Below are positions 1 through 11,492 of a DNA stretch of 64,000 nt, piece after piece. Position numbers and translations under genes: made by a program. The notes below the pieces were generated by a model that was not told the DNA's origin, searched no databases, and worked only from the letters and a program-made list of their open reading frames with translations. Origin of the DNA: Parastagonospora avenae f. sp. tritici 18332-5 (taxonomy: Eukaryota > Ascomycota > Dothideomycetes > Pleosporales > Phaeosphaeriaceae); assembly GCA_022559985.1 (NCBI GenBank), contig JAFJTR010000020.1, positions 1-64,000 on the forward strand. The letters run 5' to 3'. Position 1 is the first letter of the stretch, and every line of letters starts with the position of its first letter.

Positions 1-760
1 TAGAGATTAGGACCTTGCCAGCAAAGATGATAAAGGGTAGGATGCGCTTCCCTATCGCGCCGACGGCTTGTACTAGGGTAGTCCACTCGCGATCGCTAGG
101 CTGTAGTTTCTTTGCTTTCCTAGGCTTATCTGAGCCTGTTACTACAAGCTAAGACGTAATCTTGCCTATTAAGAAGCCTGGTTTATTAAAGTTCTAAGTA
201 TCCTTATTAAGGATACTGTACTTCGCCTTTATTAATTAAACAAGCTTAAACTAGGGCAGTATAAGCGCTAGGTCTTCGCAGGCAGCTCGCTAGCGATTGT
301 ACAGACAGGTCTAGCGCTTCTTAAGCTTAGGTGTGCGCTTAACAAAGTTGTTAACCTAGTGTTTGCTAACAGGCTTCCTACCCCGCTCTCTCAGCAGTCT
401 ATTAGCCATATCTCGTATAAGAGCCTTTAATAGCAGTACGCTATATAAACTTAGGTTAAGTACACGATCTAGAATAACCTCCTCTTCTAACTTTGTTAGG
501 CGTTTTGAGTTCAGCTCGCAGTCGCGTCAGGCGCGTGTTCTGTCGCGTTGACGTTAGAGTGTCCTTCGAGGAACTTTGTATATTGCTTCAGCGCGTCATA
601 GGGTTTGAAGTTCGCGTTTTTAGATATTAGAGAGTGCAATATAGACGTCTGCTTCAGTATATAGTCGTAGGGCGTGGTGTTGTTAAGACATTGCGCGTTG
701 TCGTTGCGCAGGCGCGTCGCTTGGTGTTCGTGGGGCGCTCGCTTGGGTGGGGCGCTCGCA
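1..760 (-). pseudogene. Fot1/pogo-type DNA transposase relic, cut by window edge
   Basis: Read on the minus strand, 655 down to 1 gives a degraded Tc1/mariner-superfamily (Fot1/pogo) transposase. The N-terminal part resembles a Psq helix-turn-helix (RAEAIYKVPRRTL at about 590-550). A CENP-B-type helix-turn-helix follows (LTKLEEEVILDRVL, then DMANRLL and an FVKR-like stretch). The start of the DDE region includes the NFNKPGF stretch, where the family normally has NFDETGF, so the catalytic Asp appears lost. Many codons are TAG or TAA where the family has Trp or Gln. The rest of the element lies left of the window. It seems to have inserted into the gypsy element, whose integrase begins at about 770 on the other strand. 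Family assignment is by eye; I did not identify terminal inverted repeats. Confidence 0.7.
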
Positions 761-769
761 TGGGAAACA

Positions 770-2145
770 CGTTACCTAAGTTAATTATTAGCAATAGAGA
801 CAAGCTCTTTATATTAAACTATTAGGCTACACTTATAGTAGAAATTAGTATTTAACAAAAGCTATTAACAGCTTATTATCCTTAGACTAATAGACAGATA
901 GAATAAACAAACTGTATTATAAAAACGTATCTAAAGATCTTTAGCAACACTAGTTAGACGAACTAGGTCTTACTGTTACTAATAGCACAAATGTTATATA
1001 ATAACAAACTTTCTAAAATAACAGGAAAAACGCTGTACTTTATAAACTATAGGAAACACCCTAATCTCTTTTAAAGAACATTACCTAGCCTAAAAGCTAA
1101 AGCTGTAATAAAATCTGCAGAAGAAATAAAGAAAATCCACGAAGAAATAAGTAACAAACTCACCTACGCTTAGAACTAGAGCATCTTATATGTTAACAAG
1201 AAAAGAAAAACAGCACCTTAGCTTAAAAAGGGGGATAAAGTATATCTTTACACTAAGAATCTACGCACGAAATGACTAAGCAGAGGACTTAACCACGTTA
1301 AAGTTAGACTGTTTTTAATCTTAAAACAGAACGGACTAGTTATATATACACTTAAGCTCCTACCTAATGCAAAAATCTACCTAAGGTTCTATGTAAGCCT
1401 ATTAGAACTAGCCGACCTAGAAACCCTATTACAGCGAACCTTTCGCTATGAGATAGAAGAAGACAACGTCTTCGAAGTCGAAAGAATTATTGCACATTAA
1501 GGCAACAAACACTAGAGAGAATTCCTAGTTAAATAGTTAGGATACAACGACTCTGAAAACACATAGGAACTAGAAACAACCCTCACGAACTGCTAACAAC
1601 TCTTAGCTCAATACTGCCGCTAAAAGGTTTAGTAACCTGCTCTAACATTCCTATTGTCGTCCATAGGGTAGGCGAAGACCCTATAAGGGCATCCGCCGCA
1701 GGACAATCAAAGTCCTCTGCCACCGCATCAACCTCAGCACCCGAATCCCGCATCTCTGACGCCAGACACAACGCTTTATGTTTTGCGCGCTCCTCTGCCT
1801 AATATAATATTTTCTTATTCTTTATTAAATAAGCAAGGACCTTAGCAAGCAACGACTTGTCATCATCTACTTTCTTTCAATACTCCTTACGAGTCTTATC
1901 TAACGACGTCTAGGACAAATTAACGCACGCGCGCCCCGCGCAGGTACACTTAGAACACTTTAACCGTGACTTAGGCATTGTAATGCACTTATAACTGTTT
2001 TTAAAACAACGATTATAGAAGAACAGAATAATAATACTGTTCCTTTGAATTTTAATAGCGAGGCGAAGTTAGTTCTAACGACTAGACGAGAGAGATAAGA
2101 GAGAAGATATTATTCTATTAGGCGATTGCCTAAAGAGCAGGGTAA
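770..2145 (+). pseudogene. Ty3/gypsy integrase with chromodomain, stop-riddled relic
   Basis: One reading frame from about 770 to 1596 (about 275 codons) runs without frameshift but is broken by many TAG/TAA stops and one TGA, mostly where Trp or Gln is expected. It starts inside the integrase core (ISNRDKLF, then the QTDGQTE-like region), continues with the gypsy GKTP-FF-NYG-HPN block and the GDKVYL C-terminal domain, and ends in a chromodomain (EVERI, then FLVK-LGY and NTWE-like stretches, about 1475-1590). 1597-2145 is untranslated tail. The 5' half of the element lies beyond the Fot1 relic and the window edge. Its polypurine tract and 3' LTR are at 7430-7892, displaced by the nested Copia element. 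This is a chromovirus-type retrotransposon and cannot be active. Confidence 0.85.
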
Positions 2146-2150
2146 CGCTT

Positions 2151-2367
2151 TGTCAGATATGTCGCGTATTAGAGGACTAGTTGCTGTCAGATAGCTGGTG
2201 TTGGGTGTCATCATCTTCACGACTAGGAATAGTTAAGTAACACAAAGCTTAGATATGATACTATAAATAAAAACTAGAACACGTAGCAGAGAATAAGAGC
2301 ACGGCACAATTAATTAAGTTATTACACTTTAACCTAGGTCTATCTACTAAACCTATTTAATCTAATA
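2151..2367 (+). repeat. 5' LTR of the Copia element
   Basis: 217 bp, starting TGTCAGATAT. It matches 7170-7386 over its whole length. It ends in ...TCTAATA where the 3' copy ends ...TCTAACA, a CA-to-TA change of the kind RIP makes, so the canonical CA end has been lost here. Confidence 0.93.
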
Positions 2368-2399
2368 ATTAAGAGTCTTACTGCCCCTACGAAGCAAAA

Positions 2400-5300
2400 T
2401 TATAACGCACTAACACCTACAAGACCTAACAGTTACTCTGCAGGATTAAATCGACTACACTAGATAGACTGCGCAGCTGCAAGCGCGCTGCCTTGTGCAT
2501 AATATATAGGACAAGATTAGCCTAGACTTAGTAGAGCTATTGCTAAACAAACTAGTGCTAATAAGAGCACCTATAATTGCTGACTACACACTAGCAGCAA
2601 ACGTGAACGTACTAATACGACAGTCCGACCTGTTAACAACAGGACAGAAGGCACTTAAGGAAGACCTAGAGTACTATAAGATACTTATTAAACAATATAA
2701 AGGAGATTGCTACAAGTTTAAGAAGGAATAATTAAGCCTCTAACAAATCGTTGCGTTCATCTAGTTAACTGTCTCCCTGCATCTACTCTAAACGTGCTGC
2801 CTACTAAAGCAACTACTACGCTAGTAGATTACTAATCTAAAATTAACAGTTAGTGTTAATAAATAAATTAAACAAGAATAAGCCTGCAATTGCTACTAAG
2901 CTTCTCTTAAGCTAATAAGGAGCGCAATAAATTAAGACACCTAGTTGTCTAAATACGACTAAGTAGCAACTAAAGCAGAAACGTATAAGGTTGCTAAGTT
3001 AATATAAATTAACGCAATTATAAAAGACTTCCTGCATGCTGTAAATAAAGTTGCGCTAATATAGTCTATAAACTTTTAGAATAATAGTAGATTAATAGCT
3101 AGCATAACTAGGAAAGAGATAATAAAACGTTTCTAAGAATATATAGTTGCAAATTATCCTCTTAGAATAGGGAAACATAAGGCTGCATACGCAGTTAATA
3201 ACATATTATTTCTTGCTAGTAGTGAATCTAACTAGAGCACTAAAGAGGACACTTAATATGCTAAAAGCGCGCTATCTAAGAACTAGGGAAGACCTTGTTA
3301 ACAACAACTAACTAGTAAGAACAATGCTAGGTTAAAGCGGCTATTAGAACATAAGCCTGCTAAAGCTGAAGGCATAAAATGCCCTGCTTGCTCACAGCGC
3401 CACGGACTAAAGGATTGCTACTATTTAAATCCTAACTAAGCTCCGGACTAGTAGAAACCTAATAAAGCTATAACAGAGCTTATTAAATATAAACGTAAGC
3501 ATAACACTGCGTTTCTAGGCATATTGCAAGGGCAAAGCTAACTGCAGTCTAATACGCCTACAGTAACGAAACAGTCCTATATACTGACCCTAGAGACAAT
3601 TAAGAGAGAATAACTTAAAGGCCGGCAAATCACGATTATTGCTGCTACCTTTATCGCTGCATTATTCTGCGCGTCCTTTAGCAACTATCTGCTTAAGTTT
3701 TTATTTATGCTTAACTCTAGCTTAATATGCTATATTATAAACGATTCTAATTATATACGCAACTTCTAACTGCCTTTATACAGAGACTTTATATAGGCTA
3801 GTAACACAAAGATATAGATTAAGAGATACAGCAGCATCGATCTAATCATAAGATGTCAGACAGGAGAAACAAACCTAGTACTGCATGACGTGGCCATCTG
3901 CCCTAATCTACACTGCAACCTAGTCTCCTTCTAACTACTTAGATAGATAGGAATTTAGTAGGAAATAAAAGAAGACTTAACTATACTAAAGTACTAAGAT
4001 AGCATAATTATTAGGAACCTTAGTAAGATATACAGTTAATAAGTAATTAAACACAACGTGTTGCTAGAAGCTATATACTACACGCATACAAATAACTCGC
4101 GAACGAAGCAATCCCTATAAAAGGCAACTGCACTGCTCTAGCATAAGCAACTTAGCTATCTAGGACTAGCAGCTATTAAGCACCTAGTCTAGCAAGCTGA
4201 AGGGGCGCGTATAAAAGGAGTTACTACAGTCTAATGCAACTTATGCAGCAGAGCTAAATAACGACGACAAATTAGCTAAGCTCTACGAAACAATAAGAAA
4301 GGACTAGGAGAGAGGCTAACTATTAATTTCTACTCTTATAAGACGAGTATAATAAAGGAGAAGAGCTAAATGCTAGTTGCAGACAAGTTCTCAGGACTGC
4401 AATAGGACCTCTACTTTACTAATAACAGGACAGCAAGCTCTATTATTAAGAAGCTATTAAACTTCTTCCTCTTTCTTAAAAATTATTATAACATTATAGT
4501 TAAGGTTATTAAGGCTAATAATAAGATCACGACAGTTAAATTACAAGTTAAGAGCTAGTTAGCATTAATAGGAGTTATTGTTAAGCCTTTAGCACTAGAT
4601 ACCTAAGCTTAAAATAGTAGCGCTAAACGCTTAGGAGGAATAAATAAGGAGAAGTCACGCGCAATGCGACTTGATGCTAACTTACCCTAGGAACTATAGT
4701 CAGAAATCACAAGAGCGGGAGTATACCTATATAACTGAACACTAAACTATGCTAATAACTAGAAGACTCTATATAAGATCTTCTTTATATATATTGCTTT
4801 TAACAACAGAATAGTGATATTACTTTAAAAACTAAACCTTACCTACCTTAAGGCATATAGGTGCAAAGCATTTGCAATAAGCAGTGACACCTATAAAGGC
4901 ATATTAAGACTTTAACGCCTTAACTTTAAAGCATAGATTAGATACCTTATAGGATACTAATTATTAAATATCTACTGCATCTAGATCCTATTGCTTAGTA
5001 AAGTTATTAGCACCTGCAATATAGTATTTAATAAGCAAACTATCTTTAATAGCATAATTAAGGACCTTATAGACAACCTTATACACAATACTCTTAAAGA
5101 GATAGCTACTTATATAAGGACTATTGAACTGCCTACTCTAAGCATTAATCTGGAGACTGACTCGTTCTACGAGGATGAGCCTACCGAGGATTAAACAAAT
5201 CCCTAGGACGAAGTAGACCTACTAGGCTACTATTAAGGCAGGAAGATTAGGGATTAATACCCGACTTCTCTAACTACACCGCCACTAGCAGCACTGCTTG

Positions 5301-7140
5301 CAGGACTAATGGCCGGATACATAGATTTGATACTACACAGATTATCTATAAAAATGACACTATAAGGGTTATCTAAAACTATCCTATAGGCAGCAGCCTT
5401 TATAGCAGGAGCTTAAGCTAGGAGAGTTAAGAAGTATAGAGGAGAAATAATAGATAAGGCTAAAATGCAAAGGATGCTTGCTAAAGGCTTAAAGCCCTAT
5501 TATAGCCAGCTTCTACCTCTACTAACCTGCTAAACTAAGCTTAAGACTTATCTAATAGGAGAACTGTTTAAAGAAGCAGAGCAGGCCTACTTATAGAGTT
5601 ATAAACAGATAAAATCTTAGAGAGAAGTACTTCTTAAATTAATTAAACTAACAGGCTAACAGATCTTAGACTATATATAGGTATACATATACAAACTTAA
5701 TAAATATCACTAGTTTATTAAGTGCAAGGCACGACTAGTTGTCTAAGGCGATTAACAGCGAAACATTACATCGCAGGACACATACGCTGCTACGTTAGTA
5801 AGCTGCTTGCTTAGGATGCTTATAGCTATTGTAGCTAAGCATAATCTTAAGCTTAAACAATATAATATAACTAACGCGTTTGTTTATACGACAATAGACC
5901 GAGAGATATACATGCGGATGCCCCGAGGCTACGAGAAGAAAGGGACGATCCTTCGAGTCTAGAAGGCACTATACGGTCTGCGCATTTCACCCCTGCTATA
6001 GCAGAAGGAGTTTATATTAACCCTTAAGGCTCTAGGCTTTACGATAGTCCTGCACGAGCTATGCTGTATAATTAAAGATAGCATTATTATTTTCTTCTAT
6101 GTAGATAATATTATTGTTGCGTATAATAAATAATATACTAAAGAAGCAGACTATGCAGTTAAGCTTCTCTAGGAAAAATATACTATGACTAGGAGGCATA
6201 ATCTCTAATAGTTCCTAGGCGTGGAGGTTATCTAATAACAAGACTAGCGCCTTATACATCTATCCTAGTTAGCGTACATCGACAAGATACGCCGCCTTGC
6301 TAATTAAACTGACAGAAGGCACAACACCCTAATAGCACCTATCGAGATAAAGCCACAACACGATCTAGCTGCTCTATTTGAGATTAACTAATACTAACAA
6401 AAAATTAGATCTCTACTATTTGCTGCAGTGACTACGCGACCTAATATTGCTTTTGCTATATCACGACTTGCTTAGTTCTTATTAAACCTAAGTACTAAAC
6501 ATTAAAACGCTGCTAACTAGGTTTTACTGTACCTTGCAGACACTAGATCTAGAGCGCTATAACTTAGAGGAGAAGACTACCTCTAAGTAGCTAGTGACGC
6601 CTCCTTCGCTAACAACACGCTAGACAGGAAGAGTTTATAAGGCTACGCTATTAAGCTTTTTAGTAGACTTATTGCATAGAGAGCAAGCAAGCAAGACACT
6701 ATCACTATATTAACAACAGAGGCAGAACTTCTTGCCCTGTCCTAAGTTGCTAAAGAAGCAATATTTACCTCACGACTACTCTATAAGCTAAACATTAAGC
6801 TCCTATAATCTATAATTACTATTTAATATAATAACGCCTAAACTATCTAGCTAGTTACTAAGGAGATATCTAAACTTTAGACTAAGCTTTGCTATATTAA
6901 TATTTACAACTACTAGCTTAGACAAGAGATTTCTACTAGCAAAATTGCAGTAGAGTATGTTTAATTAGCAAAAATAATTGCTAACAGGTTTACTATGGCC
7001 CTCCTAGTAAACAAATAGAACAGCTTCCTCTATTAGATTAGACTAGTAGAGGTAATCTATAGAGAGGTAGCAAATAAAGCGCTACTTAATAAGATTTAAG
7101 AGCAACTTAAAGGCCTTATACTTAACAACTAAGTGTCCTA
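2400..7140 (+). pseudogene. Copia gag-pol relic
   Basis: A degraded gag-pol is readable with stops. A CCHC-like zinc knuckle is at 3380-3418 (C-x2-C-x3-H-x4-C). A protease remnant near 3718 has the catalytic Asp position changed (NSS where DSG/DSS is usual). A GAG-pre-integrase region follows at about 4060-4250, then an integrase core (SKAD-like KFSGLQ-D, about 4270-4740). Reverse transcriptase runs about 5530-6560, with MRMPRGYEKK near 5911, the ALYGLRISP block, and FYVDN near 6094-6111 where YVDD is expected. Copia RNase H follows (SDASFANN, then TTEAELLAL near 6717). Trp and Gln positions are frequently TAG. It encodes no functional protein. Confidence 0.88.
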
Positions 7141-7169
7141 GCTTGCACATCGTCTAAGCTAAAGAGGTG

Positions 7170-7386
7170 TGTTAGATATATTGCGTATTAGAGGACTAGT
7201 TGCTGTTAGATAGCTAGTGTTAGGTGTTATTATCTTTATAACTAGGAATAGTTAAGTAACATAAAGCTTAGGTATAACACTATAAATAAAAACTAGAACA
7301 CGTAGCAGAAGACAAGAGCACAGCACAATTAATCAAGTCATTATACTTTAACCTAGGTCTATCCACTAAACCTATTTAATCTAACA
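7170..7386 (+). repeat. 3' LTR of the Copia element
   Basis: 217 bp, TGTTAGATAT...TCTAACA, same length as the 5' LTR. The two copies differ mainly by C/T and G/A transitions, so divergence reflects RIP more than age. It is followed immediately by the CGCTT target duplication. Confidence 0.93.
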
Positions 7387-7442
7387 CGCTTATAAAGAAC
7401 AACTGTAAGATTTAAGGACAAATCTATAGAAGGGGGGGATAG

Positions 7443-7892
7443 TGTTACGAACTAGCTTTTAGGCACTAATAGAATGCTAACAGTTAGCATCCTCTACAGC
7501 ACAGCACGACCTACAAGCAATACGTGACTAGTTTCAATATAACAGTCACGTGACTGCTAACCCTTAGCATCGTGAGCCACCCTAGTCACACGTGACAGCT
7601 CACGCAAGTAGTTGTTAGCACAGTTAGCAGAGCTTACGCAGCTTACGGTTAGCAGAGTAAGCAACTACAGGATCTCTTAGTATATAGACTAGGACAATGG
7701 ACCCTTATAGCTTATTGTCTTTAACTTTATATTTTAAGTTACCTAATATAGTATACTCTTTACAGAAGCACCCTCTTACTGTCTTAGTACGCCCTACCTC
7801 CGTATCTAGTGCCAACATCTCTCATCCGCGAAAACCAACTTGAGCCCTTCGAGCCAGCTTTCCCCTGCTTAGCTACTTGATAGGTTTTAACA
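7443..7892 (+). repeat. 3' LTR of the Ty3/gypsy element
   Basis: It starts TGTTACGAAC directly after a polypurine tract (AGAAGGGGGGGATAG, about 7427-7442) and ends ...TTTTAACA, giving TGTTA/TAACA termini; 450 bp. The right part (about 7675-7892) is clearly homologous to the solo LTR at 31241-31639, sharing the block from CTCTTAGTATATA through GAAGCACCCTCTTACTGTCT to the CTTGATA-GGTTTTAACA end. The left copy is much richer in TA, consistent with RIP. Confidence 0.85.
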
Positions 7893-8044
7893 CTGAGCGG
7901 CTGACTTGGCTTTAATTAACTTAAGCTCCTGTTAAAGTAACGTTATTTCCTTGTGATAACAGGCTTCCTGTTTAGCAAGAGTATTAGTTAGCCTACTTAG
8001 CTAGGCTAGAATCTGTTCTATTATAGCATTTGAATTGTCAGTAG
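7893..8044. other. Unassigned AT-rich DNA between LTRs
   Basis: No open frame or recognisable element. It holds the AGTAG copy (8040-8044) of the next element's target duplication. Confidence 0.5.
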
Positions 8045-8288
8045 TGTCACGAGGGCCGACAGGCAGGGAGGATAGGTGCACGTGATCAGTATAATTACTA
8101 CGGTCTACTAGCAGAACAGAGGCAGGCTTAAAGACAGGACGTAGCTCAAGGAGCTATAACCAGGATCCTCGGACGAACAGGTTTTATCAGGCGCGAGGCC
8201 TGTGCCTTGCTTAGCTAATTAAGCGATATCGATATCGCTTAGCCACCCTACGGGTCCTGATTAGCTACTCCAGGCCAGCGCCGTGACA
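8045..8288. mobile_element. Solo LTR-like insertion with target duplication
   Basis: 244 bp with TGTCACG...CGTGACA termini, a 7-bp inverted pair. It is flanked by a perfect 5-bp duplication AGTAG (8040-8044 and 8289-8293). Size, TG...CA ends and a 5-bp duplication fit a solo LTR, or a short non-autonomous LTR element. It contains a perfect 22-bp palindrome at 8220-8241. It has no coding capacity and no relation to the gypsy or Copia LTRs of this window. Confidence 0.75.
8220..8241. repeat. Perfect 22-bp palindrome
   Basis: TAAGCGATATC followed by its exact reverse complement, with no spacer. It lies inside the 8045-8288 element. It could form a cruciform or be a symmetric protein site. Confidence 0.85.
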
Positions 8289-8328
8289 AGTAGCCATAAT
8301 TAAGAGTTTTAGTAGTGACACAACGTAA

Positions 8329-8649
8329 TGTCACGAGAGGCAATAAGCAGGAACGTCAGAGCTTGCGGGGAAGCTTGATTGGTATACTACGTACAGGTCT
8401 TAGGTGTAATACAAGACGTTGTGTGCAGAACAGAGCAGATACGAGAGCGGAAAGATATACAAACAGGGGGAAGGCTTAAGCGCAGAGGCTAAGCCTATTA
8501 TAGCAGGCGACGAGCATTAATGCTAAGCCCGGCCCTAATAGGGCATTAGGCAATGTATAGGGGCAGAGCAGCACTGTAGAGGACTGTCGAGGACCGTCGA
8601 GCTCAGTTGAGTACAGTAGTATGGGGTGTCAAGGTACGTTACCGTGACA
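8329..8649. mobile_element. Possible second LTR-like element overlapping the transporter stop
   Basis: 321 bp starting TGTCACGAGAGGC and ending CCGTGACA, so its termini match those of the 8045-8288 element. I find no target duplication (CGTAA before, GCTCT after), so the boundaries are uncertain. The last codons and stop of the adjacent MFS gene (8629-8653) fall inside it. Confidence 0.4.
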
Positions 8650-10391
8650 GCTCTCTTCTGTGATTATATCCCTTGTAGATCTCGCAGGCATTCTCCTGAT
8701 TAGTAACGCCATACTTGGAATTGTAAGGACTAGCACCGCGCAGTTGAAGTAGAGGGGGATGACGTGGTTAATGTGGCTTGCTGAACTCAGACCGTAGGCT
8801 ACTGCCTGTCCAGCAGTTTCAAAGGCTCGGAAAACGCCTCCAGCACGCGAGGCAACCTCAACTTCATCAGATAGAGTGCTGAGAATCCAGTAAAGGGTCA
8901 ACTGAGTCCAATATCCGGTTACAAAGATGACGAGGTATGGCATGTAAGCCTTGGCCCACTTGCTTGGATGTCTACTGCATGTCAGGTTTGATCATTATCG
9001 CAAAACAATCGCACTTACAACTTGGGGTCCAGCGCTATCTTTTCGGGTAGTAGGTGGTATTCAAGTGCGACCCATATAAAACACCCTATCTGTGGCAGTA
9101 CCCAGACTGTTGTTGCAGTCCATGCTCGGTGCCGTTGCGACCAACGTGTGCTATCAAGTAGTTTCCCGAATAGAACGACAGAGGGAACAGTGATCACGGC
9201 TGCACGAGTCAATCAACGGAGGTATTCAGCAAGAAGGCATACTTACGCACGAGCAAAGATGACAGAGCTCGAGCTCGTACCGAGAAGTGCAAGGATAGGT
9301 AGGTTCCCATAGTTCCTCCATAAAAGAAAGAATAGAACGATGGGACAAAGATAAGCCACGTCTGTCATTGAGTCAGCCTTGCTACAGCAGCGAGAACGTG
9401 CATTGATTACTTTCGGATCCTGCAAGTAGCGCCATAGAGCAATGAACTCTTGTTTCCAGGAAACTTTCATGGACATGGAGACTCCGGTGTCGTCGCGGCG
9501 ACGCACCTTAGCAGTGGGTGAAAGGAGAAGAGCCCACACGAACCCAGTACATTCTATAGTCTATTAGCATGGTGTCGCACGTGAGTTTGATATGCAGAAG
9601 GTACCAAAACCAACGAAGATCAGATACGTTGTCCATGCTATCCCACCGCCTTTCGCCCGTGAATAGTTCGTCGAGAAGTTAATCGCACCGCCAATTACAC
9701 TGCCTGTGTTTCGCATAGCTGACCAAATGCCTTCGTAAAGTCAGCAGTGCCATCTCCGAGCGTATAGATCAACACTACCAAGATAGAACCCTCGATCTTC
9801 CGGCTTTGGATAGGACAGCATGGCAGTGGTTTCGCCAACATAGAGAAAGCCTGCTGCTATTCCTTTTATGATCTGTTTGAATTAGTAACCGCAATTTACA
9901 CCGCGCAGACTTGTAGTCTAGTACATTTGCCGTTAAGAGGTACCATTCGGTACGGTACCTAGCGTTCACATAGTATGCAGATCCGTGAAGCGGCATTGCG
10001 AGAGCTGCGATTAAGCACGACCATTTTATGCCAATCTTGTTGATTACGGGTCCGCCTAGGATGGTGCTCAGGAAGCTGAACGCATAACTCAAAGAATTTG
10101 CAAGGTTTGCCAGCCATGGCGAGGACAAACCGCCACCCCCAAGATTGGTTATGGCGTCTGACATGGCTGGTCCAACAAGTGAGAGTCTGAATCGAATGAG
10201 CTGAATGTTCGCCAGTCATCAAGAATTACTCACGCCCCAAACAACACCATTTGAAACAGCACGCTCCTGTAGAACGTCGCAAGTGTATAAGGACGACGCT
10301 CCTCCACTGATCCAAATGCCATGTCAACAGGTGCATCATCTTCTACAGGCGATTTTGGTACTTGAGATGCCTTCATCTCTTGGGGTAACAT
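8629..10391 (-). CDS. UNC93-like MFS transporter, 8 exons
   Basis: Membrane transporter of the UNC93/DUF895-type MFS group; substrate unknown. My exons (minus, 5' to 3'): 10391-10234, 10186-9925, 9872-9779, 9730-9605, 9553-9411, 9361-9247, 9199-9019, 8974-8629, giving 474 aa. Introns are 46-52 nt. Recognisable family stretches are VGPAMSDAITNLGGGG after the first intron, LHGSAYYV, GFLYVGETTAMLSYP, RGFYLGIWSAMRNTGSVIGG, YSFFYGGTMGTYLSLHFS and FVTGYWTQLTLYWILSTLS with GVFRAFETAGQA. Several hydrophobic helices alternate with loops, as in MFS proteins. The last six residues and the TGA come from the LTR-like element at 8329-8649, so the native C-terminus seems to have been replaced just after the final helix. 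The core is intact. Divergent from the FAD oxidoreductase at 11493. Confidence 0.85.
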
Positions 10392-11492
10392 ATCGAACGA
10401 TGCTGAGGACGGCGCTGAGCAAACAGCGTGAGTCTCACTATTGAACTCCTTGCATGTCAGGGGTTGTACTTCGAGAAGTCGCCAATCCTTGTAATGGTTC
10501 GCGGGGTACCCCACAGATAAGAAGCAGCCGGCCCGGTTTGCAGCGGACAGTGATCGCCATGTGAGTATGAGAACCACTTATGATATCGGATAGTCATCAA
10601 ACCTGCCATTGGTAGCTGCACATGAGTGAATTGCTTATCATAACCATCATACGAGGGTTTCAGTTTCAAATGACCGAAGATCTGCTTAGTTCTTACCCTA
10701 GCCTGGGGTGAACTCAAGTTCTCGAGAATCCCAAGGTCACTATCACTTTCACTCGCACTGCCGACATACCAATCTTCGATGTACATGCTTTGCGACATAT
10801 GCAACAGGTTTTCTCGCCAAACATTAGTCAAATTCTGACGCCCCTGCACGCCTCTCATATTTGTGAGACTTTGTCGGGTGGTGATGTCTTCGCATTTGCG
10901 ATAATTCGATATATCCATCTTGCTTGCCACTATGTCAGACGAGACTCGAGCACGTTCTTAGTTTTGGTGTCAAATGATTTCCTGCGACGGCAATGATCTA
11001 GCCCACGCAACATTCTATTATTGTGCGACATTGTTCGTATAAAATCTCTTCTTCAGCGTTGTGTAGCTTTTGGCGCGAGGAGAAGGTTACACAGTTCAAT
11101 AGCAGCACAGGGATTGCCCGATAATCAACGAGCTTCAGATGCACCTTTGTGGATAGCGACCACTGTAATAAGTGGTTGTATGTCATCCGCGCAAGGATGC
11201 GGACAACATCGAATTAGTGCTGAGTTTGATCGTCGTTTTCGGCGTTCGGTTTCCCAGTCACACGATAAGCACTATCGCGGTCGACCACCGGTTCATCTCC
11301 TCTGTGTGCTGGTCTGAGCGTGTCACGAATCATATGCGACGTACCGGCCATGGGCGATACTTTGATCTGACCGGCCCGGTCGTTGAACTCGAAATGGCAT
11401 AGTCGTCCACAATAGGCCCAAATCGAATCGCTGGGTACATTCAGCACCCGAATGGCTCTTGTACGGGACTAAAAACAATCAGGCTTCCAAGG
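10392..11492. other. Intergenic region with an unrecognised minus-strand ORF
   Basis: About 1.1 kb between the divergent transporter and oxidoreductase. The only longer frame is 10930-10457 on the minus strand (157 aa, Met start), with no recognisable domain and composition not clearly coding. It may be a degraded gene or chance. The region should hold both divergent promoters; I see no clear TATA box. Confidence 0.4.

Larger units (their letters stand above)
2151..7386 (+). mobile_element. Full-length Ty1/Copia LTR retrotransposon, RIP-degraded, nested in gypsy
   Basis: The element is 5236 bp, from the TG at 2151 to the CA at 7386. Both LTRs are 217 bp. A perfect 5-bp target duplication CGCTT flanks it (2146-2150 and 7387-7391). 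The order gag, protease, integrase, RT, RNase H is that of Copia/Pseudoviridae elements. A purine-rich tract (AAAGAGGTG) sits at 7161-7169, directly before the 3' LTR. The element landed in the 3' untranslated part of the gypsy element: gypsy polypurine tract and LTR continue right after the second CGCTT. Internal sequence is TA-rich with stops throughout, so it is dead. Confidence 0.95.

Noticed and set aside
8329..8649. Second LTR-like element as a firm call
   Set aside because: Ends resemble the 8045-8288 element but no target duplication was found; kept only at low confidence.
10457..10930. 157-aa minus-strand ORF as a gene
   Set aside because: No recognisable domain and no splice-compatible neighbour; reported only as part of the intergenic note.
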